Assembly (NCBI GenBank): GCA_017937505.1
Contig: JAGBDL010000060.1
Coordinates: 1 to 64,000, forward strand
Length of the DNA stretch: 64,000 nt
Reading direction: 5' to 3'
DNA from: Clostridia bacterium
GTDB taxonomy: Bacteria > Bacillota > Clostridia > Christensenellales > Aristaeellaceae
Part shown: positions 50,716 through 60,289 of the stretch, one piece after another
How positions within the stretch are numbered: position 1 is the stretch's first letter
How the letters are laid out: each line of letters opens with the position of its first letter
Program-made: the position numbers and the translations under genes
The notes under the pieces: model-generated
What the model was told of the DNA's origin: nothing
Database searches by the model: none
Seen by the model: only the letters and a program-made list of their open reading frames with translations

Positions 50716-52128
50716 ATGAACAAAACAATCAGCACAAAGAAAAGCGGCACCACCAACATGACGGTCGGCAGTCCGCTTCGATTGATTCTGCTTTTGGGTC
50801 TGCCGCTGATTCTCGCCAACACCCTCCAGCAGGTCTACTCCACCGTAGATACCATCATTCTGGGCCGGTATGGCGGCGTCATCGGTCTGGCTGTTCTGGG
50901 TACAAGCTCCTGGCCCGTCTGGCTCTCCGTCAGCATTCAGACCAACTTCTCCCAGGCGAGCTCGCTGCTGATTGCCAGGCGCTTCGGCTCGGGCAACATG
51001 GAGGAGATGAAGCGCGCGGCAGGCAACGTGCTGCTCAGCGCCGTGATCCTCTGCCTGCTGATGATGGTGGTTTCACAGCTGCTGGTCGTTCCGGCTCTTG
51101 TCTGGCAGGGAACGCCCGACGACCTGCTGGAGCAGGCCGTCCTCTATCTGCGCATCTCCTTCGGCGGCATTTTCATTCTGTTCAGCTACAATATGATGTC
51201 GGCGTTTCTGCGTGCGATCGGCGATGGCAAAACTCCGCTTTTCGCCATTCTCGCCGCCACCGTGGTCAACATCCTGCTGGATATCCAGTTTGTTGCCCGC
51301 ATGAAATGGGGTGCGCCCGGCGCGGCGCTGGCCACGCTGATTGCCCAGGCTTTCTCTGCGGCCGTCTGCTTTGTGCGCCTGTACAGCAGCCCGCTGTTCC
51401 GGCTTGAAAAGCGCCACTTTCGTCCCCATCGGGCAATCCTGAGGGAATACATCGCCCTGGCCATACCGATGCTGATGCAAAGCTGCGTCATCGCCTTGGG
51501 CGGCTTCTTCGTTCAGGCGCATGTCAACGAATACGGCTCGGTGTTTGTTGCGGGCATGAGCGCGACCACAAAGGTCTTTTCTCTGCTGGAAACGGCAGCC
51601 ATCGCCCTGGCTCAGGCCACCTCCACGTTTGTCAGCCAGAACTACGGCTGTTTCCAATTCGGCCGCATCCGCAGGGGAATTCAGCTTTCGGTGCGCTTTT
51701 CGCTGCTGATCGCCGCGCTGCTCTGCACAAGCATGATGCTCTTTGGCCGTGATCTTCTGTCGCTTTTTGTGACGAAGGAGGCCATTTCCGTGTCCTGGGG
51801 GCTTCTGGTCACCATGAGCTTCGGTCTGTTTATCATGTACCCCATGTACGTCATGCGTCAATCCATGCAGGCGCTTGGAAACACCGTCATCCCTCTTCTG
51901 GCCGCTGTCATTCAGCTTCTGGCGCGCGTGCTGGTCACGCTGATTTTTCCCCGCATCCTTGGGCAAGCCGGCCTCTACTTCCCGACGGTGACCGCCTGGC
52001 TGACCTCGCTGATTCTCATCGGCATCCTTCTGCCCCGCTGGCTCAGTCGCTGTGAAAGTCTTTCCACGCAAAGCGCCTGCGTTCCTCGCAGGGCATCCGA
52101 TTTGAAGGAAGGTGTACCCGATGAATGA
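50716..52128 (+). CDS. MATE-family efflux transporter
   Basis: This 470-residue polytopic membrane protein has about twelve hydrophobic segments in two similar halves, as expected of MATE exporters driven by sodium or protons. The N-terminal half has PLILANTLQQVYSTVDTIILG, and SAFLRAIGDGKTPL is the conserved loop. The second half has ALAQATSTFVSQNYG. It overlaps the next gene by 8 bases. Substrate unknown; family members export drugs, organic cations or metabolites. Confidence 0.93.
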   Translation: MNKTISTKKSGTTNMTVGSPLRLILLLGLPLILANTLQQVYSTVDTIILGRYGGVIGLAVLGTSSWPVWLSVSIQTNFSQASSLLIARRFGSGNMEEMKRAAGNVLLSAVILCLLMMVVSQLLVVPALVWQGTPDDLLEQAVLYLRISFGGIFILFSYNMMSAFLRAIGDGKTPLFAILAATVVNILLDIQFVARMKWGAPGAALATLIAQAFSAAVCFVRLYSSPLFRLEKRHFRPHRAILREYIALAIPMLMQSCVIALGGFFVQAHVNEYGSVFVAGMSATTKVFSLLETAAIALAQATSTFVSQNYGCFQFGRIRRGIQLSVRFSLLIAALLCTSMMLFGRDLLSLFVTKEAISVSWGLLVTMSFGLFIMYPMYVMRQSMQALGNTVIPLLAAVIQLLARVLVTLIFPRILGQAGLYFPTVTAWLTSLILIGILLPRWLSRCESLSTQSACVPRRASDLKEGVPDE

Positions 52129-52993
52129 TCTTCGTTATCCCGGTATGGTGATCGGCAGCGCCGTGCTGTACGGCATCATTCCCTCCCTGATGAAAATCAC
52201 CTTTTCATACGGGGGAAACGGCATTCTCAGCACCCTGTACAGCTGTCTTTTTGCGCTGCCGGTTTTGTATCTGTGGATGCGCATGGAGAAACTCTCTCTG
52301 CGCGTTTCTCCAGCCATCCTGAAAAAGCTGGCTGTTCTTTCCCTGGGAACCTGTCCCACGTCCATCCTTCTGTATCTCTCGTATTCGTATCTGCCCGTTG
52401 GCATGGCCACAACGCTGCACTTCATTTATCCCATAGCCACGGCGGTGTATCTCTTTGTTTTTTTCCATGAGCGATTCACCGCGGCCAGCCTGACGGCGTT
52501 GCTCCTGGCCTTTGCCGGCGTTCTCTGCCTGGGCTTCAGCCAGATGACAGGCAGTGCGCTGCTCGGTGTGGCGCTGGCCGTCAGCTCCGGCCTGACATGG
52601 GCATTTTATATCGTGTATCTGGATCGCTCCGGTCTCTCGGCTCTGCCGGCATGCCAGCTCAATTTCTATATGGCGCTGGCCAATCTCATCTCATCCGCGG
52701 TCCTGAGCCTGGTCACCGGGTGCTTCGCCGTCTACTCGGCCGCATTCATCTGGCCGCTCGTCATCCTGACCGCCATTCTTCAGCGCGTCATTGCCAATGC
52801 GCTCTTCCAGATCGGCCTTTCCGGCACCAAAGCGCTGACCACAAGCATCCTCTCCACCTTTGAGCCGCTGACCTCCATCTTTGTCGGCGCAGTTTTTCTC
52901 AGGGAATCCCTGACAGCGATGCAGATGCTGGGCATCCTGATGATCCTCATCGCCATCGTGATCAACCTGTCCTCCGGCAGGCGCGCGTCATGA
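52121..52993 (+). CDS. EamA/DMT-family transporter
   Basis: The 290-residue protein has ten hydrophobic segments and the internal two-fold EamA repeat: ATTLHFIYPIATAVYLFVFF closes the first half and LSTFEPLTSIFVGAVFLRE the second, both being the family's conserved region. ATG at 52121, preceded by AAGGAAGGTG, overlaps the MATE gene, indicating coupled translation. Substrate unknown; metabolite export is usual. It converges with the response-regulator gene, overlapping its end by six bases. Confidence 0.92.
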   Translation: MNDLRYPGMVIGSAVLYGIIPSLMKITFSYGGNGILSTLYSCLFALPVLYLWMRMEKLSLRVSPAILKKLAVLSLGTCPTSILLYLSYSYLPVGMATTLHFIYPIATAVYLFVFFHERFTAASLTALLLAFAGVLCLGFSQMTGSALLGVALAVSSGLTWAFYIVYLDRSGLSALPACQLNFYMALANLISSAVLSLVTGCFAVYSAAFIWPLVILTAILQRVIANALFQIGLSGTKALTTSILSTFEPLTSIFVGAVFLRESLTAMQMLGILMILIAIVINLSSGRRAS

Positions 52994-54577
52994 CGCCTGC
53001 CCGTCCTTGAGCGTCGTCCTGTATTCACTTGGCGTGAGCTGGGTAAAGCGCTTAAACTGGCGGGAAAAGTACTTTTCATCGTCAAAGCCCGTCAGATAGG
53101 CGATTTCGCGTATTTTCAGCTCCGTTTCCCGCATCAGCTTTTCTGCGTGAGCAATGCGGATGCGGTTCATGTAGTTAATCATGCCCTCTCCAAACACGTG
53201 CTTGAACCGTCTGCTGAGATAATCCTTGTGAACATGGAACAGCCGGGCGTATTCAGCCTGATTCAGCGGCGCGTCGAAGTTCAGCTCCATATAAAACGCG
53301 ATGCGCAAAAAGCTCTCCTCCTCTGCGCTGAACGCCGTGAACCGGTCAGACAAGCCCTGAAGGCTCTGGTATACGGCTTCCACCATCATCGGCCCGGATA
53401 TCCTGAAGTATTCATCCAAAAAGGAAATGTAGGCGATCTGGTGGGACGCTTCATCCTGAAAGCCGGGATACTTGCCGCGAATCCGTTCAACAAGGCGGGC
53501 GTACAGCGCCGCGTATCCCTCAACAATGCTGCGAATTGTCCCCATGGTCGGCACTTCGCCAAGGCTCTCTTCAATCCAATGATTGGCAAACGCGGAAATC
53601 TGCTCCGTGTCATGAAGGATGATCGAGGACAGCAGTCTTCTCTCCTTCTGAGCGCTGATCGGCTTTGCCAGCCTCTCCGGCACATCGCGGTACCTTTGAA
53701 GCACCTCGGGAATGGCCGCTGTATCGGTCTGAAAAAATGCCGTCCTGGCCCGCTCTATCCCTTCGGCGAAGTCCTGCGGAAACGCGTCGCATCTGGCCAT
53801 TCCCATGCAAAACTCCAGGCCGGTCGTCTTGAACGCAGAAACCGCAGTCGTCTCCAGCTGTCTGATGTGTTTGGGGATGTCGCGCATCAGGATCAGGCGA
53901 TCCCGGGGCTGCTGAAAGCCATCCATGAAGAATCCGCACTGCGCAACCGAGAAAAACTCCCTGATTTTGGATTCGAACATGATCAGATGCTGTGCGAAAG
54001 CCGTGTTGTTCATTGGCATGTAGTCCGTGTCATAATACATCAGCACGCAGCTGCTCAATCTGTCCTCCAGGCCGAGCAGGCTGTCCAGCTCCTCGAGGGT
54101 GGTCTGGTCTTCGCAATTGTGCAATATCCTTCTGAGCAGCGCACGCACATACTGATTGGAGCGCAGAGAAGAGGCCATCTCTCCTTTCTTCGCCTTTCCC
54201 CCTTCCTTATCGATCATCCTCTGCGCTTTTTTGATGGAATTGATCAGCGCATTGGATTCCACAGGCTTGAGCAGATAATCCACCGCTCCCCCAAGAAGCG
54301 TGGTTCTCACATATTCATAGTCGCTATGGCCCGATACAACGATAAACCTCGTTTTCAGATGATTGCAGGCGGCATACGTCATCAGGCTGATGCCCGTTTC
54401 CTTCTGCATGATGATATCCACAATGGCGATTTCCGGCTTCTCTCTGTCCAGAATAACCTTCGCTGCCGCACAGCTCTGGGCCGTCAGGATTTCCGATATG
54501 CCCAGCATTTTCGTCGGAATGAGCAGACGAATGGCATTGATCACATGCTTTTCGTCGTCAACAATCAAAATTCTCAA
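52988..54577 (-). CDS. YesN-type response regulator with AraC DNA-binding domain
   Basis: This 529-residue regulator has an N-terminal receiver domain (RILIVDDE, phospho-acceptor in AIVDIIM, Ser in VVSGHSDY, Lys in LLKPVES), a long middle region, and a C-terminal AraC-type pair of helix-turn-helices (about 430-520; AHAEKLMRETELKIREIAYL). A TTG at 54577 is the preferred start because GGGAGG lies 8 bases upstream and it gives the classic MRILIVDDE; GTG at 54586 is the alternative. It overlaps the end of the kinase gene by 20 bases. It probably activates the divergent importer operon. Confidence 0.9.
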   Translation of the reverse strand: MRILIVDDEKHVINAIRLLIPTKMLGISEILTAQSCAAAKVILDREKPEIAIVDIIMQKETGISLMTYAACNHLKTRFIVVSGHSDYEYVRTTLLGGAVDYLLKPVESNALINSIKKAQRMIDKEGGKAKKGEMASSLRSNQYVRALLRRILHNCEDQTTLEELDSLLGLEDRLSSCVLMYYDTDYMPMNNTAFAQHLIMFESKIREFFSVAQCGFFMDGFQQPRDRLILMRDIPKHIRQLETTAVSAFKTTGLEFCMGMARCDAFPQDFAEGIERARTAFFQTDTAAIPEVLQRYRDVPERLAKPISAQKERRLLSSIILHDTEQISAFANHWIEESLGEVPTMGTIRSIVEGYAALYARLVERIRGKYPGFQDEASHQIAYISFLDEYFRISGPMMVEAVYQSLQGLSDRFTAFSAEEESFLRIAFYMELNFDAPLNQAEYARLFHVHKDYLSRRFKHVFGEGMINYMNRIRIAHAEKLMRETELKIREIAYLTGFDDEKYFSRQFKRFTQLTPSEYRTTLKDGQAS

Positions 54578-56519
54578 GCAAAGCACCTCCCTGGTTATTC
54601 ACATGCATGCACATCAACGGAACACGCAGAGAAACCTCTGTTTCTTTCCTTTCGTTGATTCTCATGTTCAGCTCACACTGGCCGTCATATTGAAGCAGAA
54701 ACCGCACATACACATTGCCCAGGCCAATATGATGGCTACTGCCGTCCTCTCCCCGCCCGTCTTCATCCATCTGCACATTTTGCAGCAGCTGTGAAAAGGA
54801 GCCCGTTTCGCGGCGGATCTGCGCGTACTTTTTGCGGAAATCGCGCGCGCGTTCCATCTGGATGCGGATCTTATCCGCATCGGCCCGTTCTCCGTTATTG
54901 ACGAACGTCAGGCAGAAATCGCCGTTCTCAATCTCCAGCTTGATCAGAATACGGCTGTCCGGCTTATTGAACAGCCTGCCATGGATCACCGCATTCTCCG
55001 CCATCGGCTGAAGCGTCATCTTGGGGATCATCAGCTCTCTGACCCCCGGCGCGTACTTGACCTCAAACTCCAGACCGTGATCGTTGCGCATGGCCTGAAG
55101 CTCCAGATACCGCCGGACATAATCGACCTCCTGTTCAATTGACGCAGTGCTTTCATCCATATTCATCGCGTAATGAAGCATCTTTCCAAAGGAAGCAATG
55201 GCGTTATACGATTCTGCATCGCCGTTTTCCAGCACTCTGCTGCCAATGTACTGAAGCGTGTTATAGATGAAATGCGGATTGATCTGCGCCTGAAGCGCGC
55301 GCAGCTCGCTGTTCCGGGTCGCCAGCTGCATCTTGTACTCCCTTTCAATGTGCTGCTCGATGGTATCCAGCATGGCGTCGATCGTCTGAATCAGGATGCC
55401 GATTTCATCGTTGGCTGAATAGTGAATGACGTCCTGCAGTCTCGCCTTGAGATTGTATTTCTCCAGGCTCCGGTTGCTGTCAAAGAACATCGTCATTCGT
55501 TTCAGCGGCGAAACGATCTGGAGCATGACCGAAAAGAGCGCCGCGGCAATGAGCAGAAGCGCCAGCAAAAAGCTCGTCATCAGGGCCATCTGCGAAATAA
55601 ACGCGTCCCTGAGCACCTCTTTGGTCGGTGTAACCACATAAATGCGCCACTGATAATACGGGCTGCTAAAGTCCCGGACGCTCACCTCCATCCCTGAGCA
55701 GGTGTATCCGCTGCTTGGGCCGGCCGTCTCCTGCCGGTTCCACGGTTCATCGAGCGTTTCTCCGATGCGTTCCTCATCCGGCGCATAGATCAAGCTGCCG
55801 TCCTTGGCGACAATATACACCTCCGTCATGCTGTCGTTTCCAAAGGAGCAGATGCTCTCGATGTACTTTGTGGAAATATCGACGGAAAGAAGGCCCACAA
55901 GGCTGGTTTCGTCCGGAAGAATATACAGCGGAATCTGCACCGTGAAAACATATTGATTTCTGCTGGCCGAATTGGTGATAAAGTGCCCGTAATTGGTCAA
56001 GGGATGGCTGTTCAGCACGCGGACAGAACCCGCGATGGCCAGCCGCGGGCTCTGCGGGTATTCCTGTTCATAAGACAATCCGGGCGCCACACGCATATAG
56101 TGCACCAGATCATAGGTCGTCAGCAGAAAAGACCGCTCCAGGCGATAAGCCGACAGCTGAACCTGCACCGCGCTGGGTACGGAAGCATATGTGCTCAGCA
56201 GGTACGAGAACACCTCGTTGGAATCCCGGGTCTCGCCGTTGATGAAATTGCCGTTCTTTCCGGTCAGCAGCTTCATCACGGAATCGTTGTAGTAGATGCT
56301 GCGCGCTGATTTTGCGCAGTTGGTCACATAATAATCGATCGTTCCGACCAGATTGTCGCGGAGGATGGCGGTTTGCTCATGATAGCGTTCAGTCGCCCTG
56401 TCGCAGGAGTATCCATAGAAATAGACGGAAAAACCGACCATGGTCACGACCACAATCACCAGCACAATCAGAATCGTCTTCTCCCGAAGGCCGATAAACG
56501 GCCTCTTTTCCCGGCTCAT
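54558..56519 (-). CDS. YesM-type sensor histidine kinase
   Basis: The 653-residue membrane sensor has a first transmembrane segment at about 15-35, an extracellular dCACHE-like sensing region of about 260 residues, a second transmembrane segment (FLLALLLIAAALFSVMLQIV), a HAMP-like linker, and the His_kinase domain with phospho-acceptor in QINPHFIYNTLQYIGS. A C-terminal ATPase region has QPMAENAVIHG and GLGNVYVRFLLQYDG. ATG at 56519 is preferred; an upstream ATG at 56567 would add 16 polar residues. It likely senses an extracellular sugar or binding protein and phosphorylates the following regulator. Confidence 0.9.
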   Translation of the reverse strand: MSREKRPFIGLREKTILIVLVIVVVTMVGFSVYFYGYSCDRATERYHEQTAILRDNLVGTIDYYVTNCAKSARSIYYNDSVMKLLTGKNGNFINGETRDSNEVFSYLLSTYASVPSAVQVQLSAYRLERSFLLTTYDLVHYMRVAPGLSYEQEYPQSPRLAIAGSVRVLNSHPLTNYGHFITNSASRNQYVFTVQIPLYILPDETSLVGLLSVDISTKYIESICSFGNDSMTEVYIVAKDGSLIYAPDEERIGETLDEPWNRQETAGPSSGYTCSGMEVSVRDFSSPYYQWRIYVVTPTKEVLRDAFISQMALMTSFLLALLLIAAALFSVMLQIVSPLKRMTMFFDSNRSLEKYNLKARLQDVIHYSANDEIGILIQTIDAMLDTIEQHIEREYKMQLATRNSELRALQAQINPHFIYNTLQYIGSRVLENGDAESYNAIASFGKMLHYAMNMDESTASIEQEVDYVRRYLELQAMRNDHGLEFEVKYAPGVRELMIPKMTLQPMAENAVIHGRLFNKPDSRILIKLEIENGDFCLTFVNNGERADADKIRIQMERARDFRKKYAQIRRETGSFSQLLQNVQMDEDGRGEDGSSHHIGLGNVYVRFLLQYDGQCELNMRINERKETEVSLRVPLMCMHVNNQGGALLENFDC

Positions 56520-56657
56520 GAGCTGATCACCATCCTGTTTTCTGTCACGTGATGCATCCATGTGCATCCACGCGGCATCTGCAAACTCATTTGTATATTC
56601 AAGATCTCAGGAGCCTTTTCCTGTCGCCTCAAAGCCGGATTTGCATTTTCGCCCTGT

Positions 56658-56685
56658 ATATTATGCGTTTTTTGTCTTTCGTCAA
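56658..56685 (-). promoter_or_regulatory. Promoter of the two-component pair
   Basis: On the minus strand TTGACG (56680-56685) and TAATAT (56658-56663) are 16 bases apart. The rest of 56568-56948 is AT-rich and holds no gene. TAATAT near 56873 may be the -10 box of the divergent importer, but I see no good -35 box, which fits a promoter that needs an activator. Confidence 0.55.
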
Positions 56686-56948
56686 AATTGTGTCCCTTTC
56701 ATGTCAATTTCCTCGACCAAATTCCAAACGCCGTGTTTGGCAATTTCATTCACGTTCCATGTTATCTTCGTCAATTTCAGGCAGTCTATTATGTTCATAT
56801 TGCCTGATTAGCAATTTTTTCCACCCGAAACCTCAAGATTGTCCATTTTCTTCCTGCCCGGTTTCCCTCATAATATACACATCAGAGTTCGAACGCAAAC
56901 GTCTTCCATAATTCATTTTTGATGATCCCGCAGAAAGAGGTGCTGCAC

Positions 56949-57842
56949 ATGCAAAAAGCCATGAAGCAAAGACGGCGATTCCGTGAATTGATGGATTATG
57001 TCATTTTCATGGGACCCGCGCTTTTGCTCTTTATCACGCTTTGTCTGGTTCCATTCTTCCAGCAGATCTGGTACTCCTTTACGAACTGGGACGGAATCAA
57101 ATCCTCTTACGCAATCGTCGGTCTGAAGAATTATATTCGCGTCATGTCCGATACGAAATACTGGACCTCGATGCTGTTCACGCTGAAATTTACATTCTTT
57201 GCCACCATTTTCTCCAACCTGCTCGGTTTTTTCTGGGCCTACTGGCTTTCCAAAAGGATCCCGTTCCGCAATCTGATGCGCGCGGGCTTCTACCTGCCCA
57301 AGATCGTCGGCGGCGTCATCCTCGGCTTTGTCTGGCGCTTCATCTTCCAGAATTTCTTCCCTGTGCTTGCCAAGATCACCGGAATCGCCTGGCTCGGACA
57401 GACGTGGTTCTCCACCGCTTCCTCCTCCTTCTGGGCGCTGGTCATCGTCATGACCTGGAGCTCCGCGGGCTATATGATGATCATCTATCTGGCCGGCCTG
57501 ACCTCCATCTCCGATGATTACATTGAGGCGGCCACGGTGGACGGCGCAAAGAATCTGCAGATTCTCTTCAAGGTTGTCATCCCGCTGATCATGCCGTCCA
57601 TCACGCAGTGCCTGTTCCTGAGCATCGTCAACTGCCTGCGCATGTATGACCTGAACATCTCCCTGACCAACGGCAATCCGTTCCGAATGTCTGAAGCCGT
57701 CACGATGAATGTCTATCAGACGGCCTTCTCCTCCAACCAGCTTGGATACGGCTCTGCCAAGGCACTGATTCTGGTGCTCATCATCGCTTTCATCAGCATC
57801 CTTCAGGTATCCATCACCTCCAGAAGGGAAGTGACGCAGTAA
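56949..57842 (+). CDS. CUT1 sugar ABC permease, MalF/LacF type
   Basis: This 297-residue permease has six hydrophobic segments, beginning with VIFMGPALLLFITLCLVPFF, and the EAA loop EAATVDGAKNLQILFKVVIP. ATG at 56949 follows AAAGAGGTG; earlier in-frame starts lack a site. Its stop overlaps the next start in TAATG. The operon is divergent from the kinase/regulator pair. Confidence 0.92.
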   Translation: MQKAMKQRRRFRELMDYVIFMGPALLLFITLCLVPFFQQIWYSFTNWDGIKSSYAIVGLKNYIRVMSDTKYWTSMLFTLKFTFFATIFSNLLGFFWAYWLSKRIPFRNLMRAGFYLPKIVGGVILGFVWRFIFQNFFPVLAKITGIAWLGQTWFSTASSSFWALVIVMTWSSAGYMMIIYLAGLTSISDDYIEAATVDGAKNLQILFKVVIPLIMPSITQCLFLSIVNCLRMYDLNISLTNGNPFRMSEAVTMNVYQTAFSSNQLGYGSAKALILVLIIAFISILQVSITSRREVTQ

Positions 57843-58720
57843 TGCAGGCAACAAAACCCATGACCGCCAAGAGAGTCTCGTTCGGCTTTGGTGCGCGCAA
57901 GCGCCTGGGCATTGCGGTTCGTACGATCATCCTGCTGTTTTGCCTCGTCCTCGTGCTCATTCCGTTCTATCTGATTGTCGTCAACGCCTTCAAGCCTTAC
58001 AGCGAAATCGCCAGAGATCTGTTTGCCCTGCCGGGCAAGAGCTTCACGATCGATAACTTTACGAATGCCTGGCGCCGGCTGAAATTTGGTACGGCGCTGC
58101 GCAACACGACCATCATCACGGTGCTCTCCAACTTCGGCGGCATCTTCCTGTGCAGCATGACCGGCTATTGGATTACCCGCCATCAGAACAGATTTACCCG
58201 CGCCTGCTTCTTTGTCATCATCGCTTTCATGTCGATTCCGTTCCAGGCGCTGATGATTCCCTTCGCCCGGCTGACCAACAGCCTGCACCTGAGCAATAGT
58301 CTGGTCGGTATGAGCATCTGCTTCTGGGCGATGACCGTCTCGCTGTCCACCTTCATCATCTCCGGCGCCGTCAAGGCGGTGCCGATCGAGGTAGAGAACG
58401 CCGCCCTGATCGACGGCTGCGGCAGCATCAGAACCTTCTGGATCATCGTCTTCCCGCAGATCAAGGGCTCCGTTTTCACAGTCGCCACCATCAATTCCCT
58501 CTGGTTCTGGAACGACTACCTGATGACGCAGCTCGTGCTTTCCAAGCAGTCCTTGCGTACCATCCAAATCTCCATGCAGTCCCTGTTCAACGAAGCCTTT
58601 TTCGCGTGGGATACCGCGCTGGCTGCGCTGACGCTGTCCATCCTGCCGCTGTTCATCTTCTTCGTCATCGCGCAGAAGCAGGTTCTGGCGGGCGCCTCTG
58701 CGGGTGCCGTGAAGGGCTGA
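57842..58720 (+). CDS. CUT1 sugar ABC permease, MalG/LacG type
   Basis: The 292-residue permease has TIILLFCLVLVLIPFYLIVVNAF as first membrane segment. The EAA-loop region reads ENAALIDGCGSIRTFWIIVFP, with Glu-Asn-Ala replacing Glu-Ala-Ala, a tolerated variant. The C-terminus ends in LAGASAGAVKG. It is translated by coupling to the preceding permease gene. The partner ATPase is not encoded nearby. Confidence 0.92.
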   Translation: MQATKPMTAKRVSFGFGARKRLGIAVRTIILLFCLVLVLIPFYLIVVNAFKPYSEIARDLFALPGKSFTIDNFTNAWRRLKFGTALRNTTIITVLSNFGGIFLCSMTGYWITRHQNRFTRACFFVIIAFMSIPFQALMIPFARLTNSLHLSNSLVGMSICFWAMTVSLSTFIISGAVKAVPIEVENAALIDGCGSIRTFWIIVFPQIKGSVFTVATINSLWFWNDYLMTQLVLSKQSLRTIQISMQSLFNEAFFAWDTALAALTLSILPLFIFFVIAQKQVLAGASAGAVKG

Positions 58721-58781
58721 TTCCGGTTCCTAGCGGTTGATGCCGCTAAACATAGAGCGACAAACAAAAGGAGGAAAATGT

Positions 58782-60053
58782 ATGAAAAAACTGGTTGCTC
58801 TCGCTCTGATGCTGATGATGGTGCTTACCTGCTCGTGCAGCTTTGCCGAAGACAAGGCGCCGGGCTCCGTAAACCTCTCCATCATGCTGGCGCTTGGTCA
58901 GTGGACGGACAACTTCGACGAGCTGATTGACGCTTACAAGGCCGAGAATCCGCAGATCGGTACCATCGAGTACGAGTTCCCCTCTTCTTCCACGTATTGG
59001 GATCTGCTGAAGTCCAAGCTGGCCTCCGGCGAGATGCCCGATATCTTCGGATGCAACTATGGCGAGCAGATCGGCATGTGGTCTGACTACATGACCACGC
59101 TCGACGACCTGCCCATGGCGGCCGATCTCTCCGCTTCGCAGCGTGAAGCCTGCTCCGTGGACGGCGGCAAGACCATTCAGACCATGCCGATCTACGTCGA
59201 GGGCTGGGGCATCATCTACAACATGCGCCTGCTCAAGGAAGCCGGCTGGGAGAAGACCCCGGAGACCCGCGACGAGCTGGCTCAGCTGCTGGCCGACCTG
59301 AAGGCTGCCGGCATCAAGCCGTTCATGGCGCACTACGCCGAGACCAGCCTTGCGCTGACCAACCACATCGGTTCTGTGTGGGTCACCAACAAGTCCAATC
59401 CGCTGGAGTTCTTCGCTGAGCTGAAGAGCGGCAAGGATATGGATCTGGCCAACGATCCGGATCTGAACGACCTGCTTGACTACTACGACCTGATCCTGCA
59501 GTACTGCAACGAGGATTACCTCGCCACCGACAAGTGGACCGGCCGCAACGCCTTCTATCTCGAGGAGTACGCGATGGAGGATGACGAGGGCTCCTGGGAG
59601 ATTCCGAATATCATGAATGTCAACCCGGCGCTTGCCGACTATGTGGTGCAGGGCCTGCAGCCCATCTCCAACGACGCCGCAAAGAACAAGCTCCAGATCG
59701 CGACCATTAACGCCGGCGTCTACAAGGACAGCAAGAACGTCGACGAGGCGAAAAAGTTCCTCAACTGGCTGATTGAAAGCGATACTGCTCAGAAGTGGCA
59801 TCAGGAAAAGATGGGCAACATTCCCGCCCATACCACGACCGTGCTGCTCGACAATCTGTCCACCCTGGGCAAGGACGTGTTCTCCTACATTTCCGCTGGC
59901 AAGACCCATGAGGTCATGACCCCGTGGACGCCGGACAGCGTGAAGGACAGCATCGGTGAGGTTTGGAGTCTGTACGTCGGCAAGCAGATCGACCGCGCCA
60001 CCTTCTTCGAGATGTATTCCCAGATCTGGAAGGACTACGCTGCTTCTCTCTGA
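58782..60053 (+). CDS. CUT1 sugar-binding protein
   Basis: This 423-residue solute-binding protein has signal peptide MKKLVALALMLMMVLTC followed by SCSFAED. Two cysteines lie near the cleavage region, but neither is in a standard lipobox. The body has NLSIMLALGQWTDNFDELIDAY, EMPDIFGCNYGEQIG and INAGVYKDSKNVDEAKKFLNWL, typical of family-1 binding proteins. AAAAGGAGG precedes ATG 58782. It is the last gene of the operon, followed by a strong terminator. Ligand unknown. Confidence 0.9.
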   Translation: MKKLVALALMLMMVLTCSCSFAEDKAPGSVNLSIMLALGQWTDNFDELIDAYKAENPQIGTIEYEFPSSSTYWDLLKSKLASGEMPDIFGCNYGEQIGMWSDYMTTLDDLPMAADLSASQREACSVDGGKTIQTMPIYVEGWGIIYNMRLLKEAGWEKTPETRDELAQLLADLKAAGIKPFMAHYAETSLALTNHIGSVWVTNKSNPLEFFAELKSGKDMDLANDPDLNDLLDYYDLILQYCNEDYLATDKWTGRNAFYLEEYAMEDDEGSWEIPNIMNVNPALADYVVQGLQPISNDAAKNKLQIATINAGVYKDSKNVDEAKKFLNWLIESDTAQKWHQEKMGNIPAHTTTVLLDNLSTLGKDVFSYISAGKTHEVMTPWTPDSVKDSIGEVWSLYVGKQIDRATFFEMYSQIWKDYAASL

Positions 60054-60137
60054 TTCCTTCCGGGCATCAACAGGCTGCCTGTTGCCGGCGGGCGCTGCCC
60101 GCACACCGAATTTCTGACAATCGCATCCTTTTTACTG

Positions 60138-60166
60138 GAAGCCGCCCTCATCGGGCGGCTTCTTGA
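60138..60166 (+). terminator. Terminator of the third CUT1 operon
   Basis: GAAGCCGCCC (60138-60147) pairs perfectly with GGGCGGCTTC (60153-60162) around a 5-base loop, followed by TTGATTGT. Confidence 0.85.
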
Positions 60167-60170
60167 TTGT

Positions 60171-60218
60171 ATAACGAAAAGAACCACCCGAGCATCGCAT
60201 CAAAGCCCGGGTGGTTCT
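60171..60218 (-). terminator. Terminator of the M20 amidohydrolase operon
   Basis: AGAACCACCCG (60180-60190) pairs perfectly with CGGGTGGTTCT (60208-60218); leftward transcripts continue into TTTTCGTTAT. It stands back to back with the preceding terminator, separating two convergent operons. Confidence 0.85.
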
Positions 60219-60289
60219 ATGGCCTCCTGCGCCGATTCTGATACAAGGGACGGCTGCGCCCGATGCGAGGGTCCCTGATCTCACAGCGT

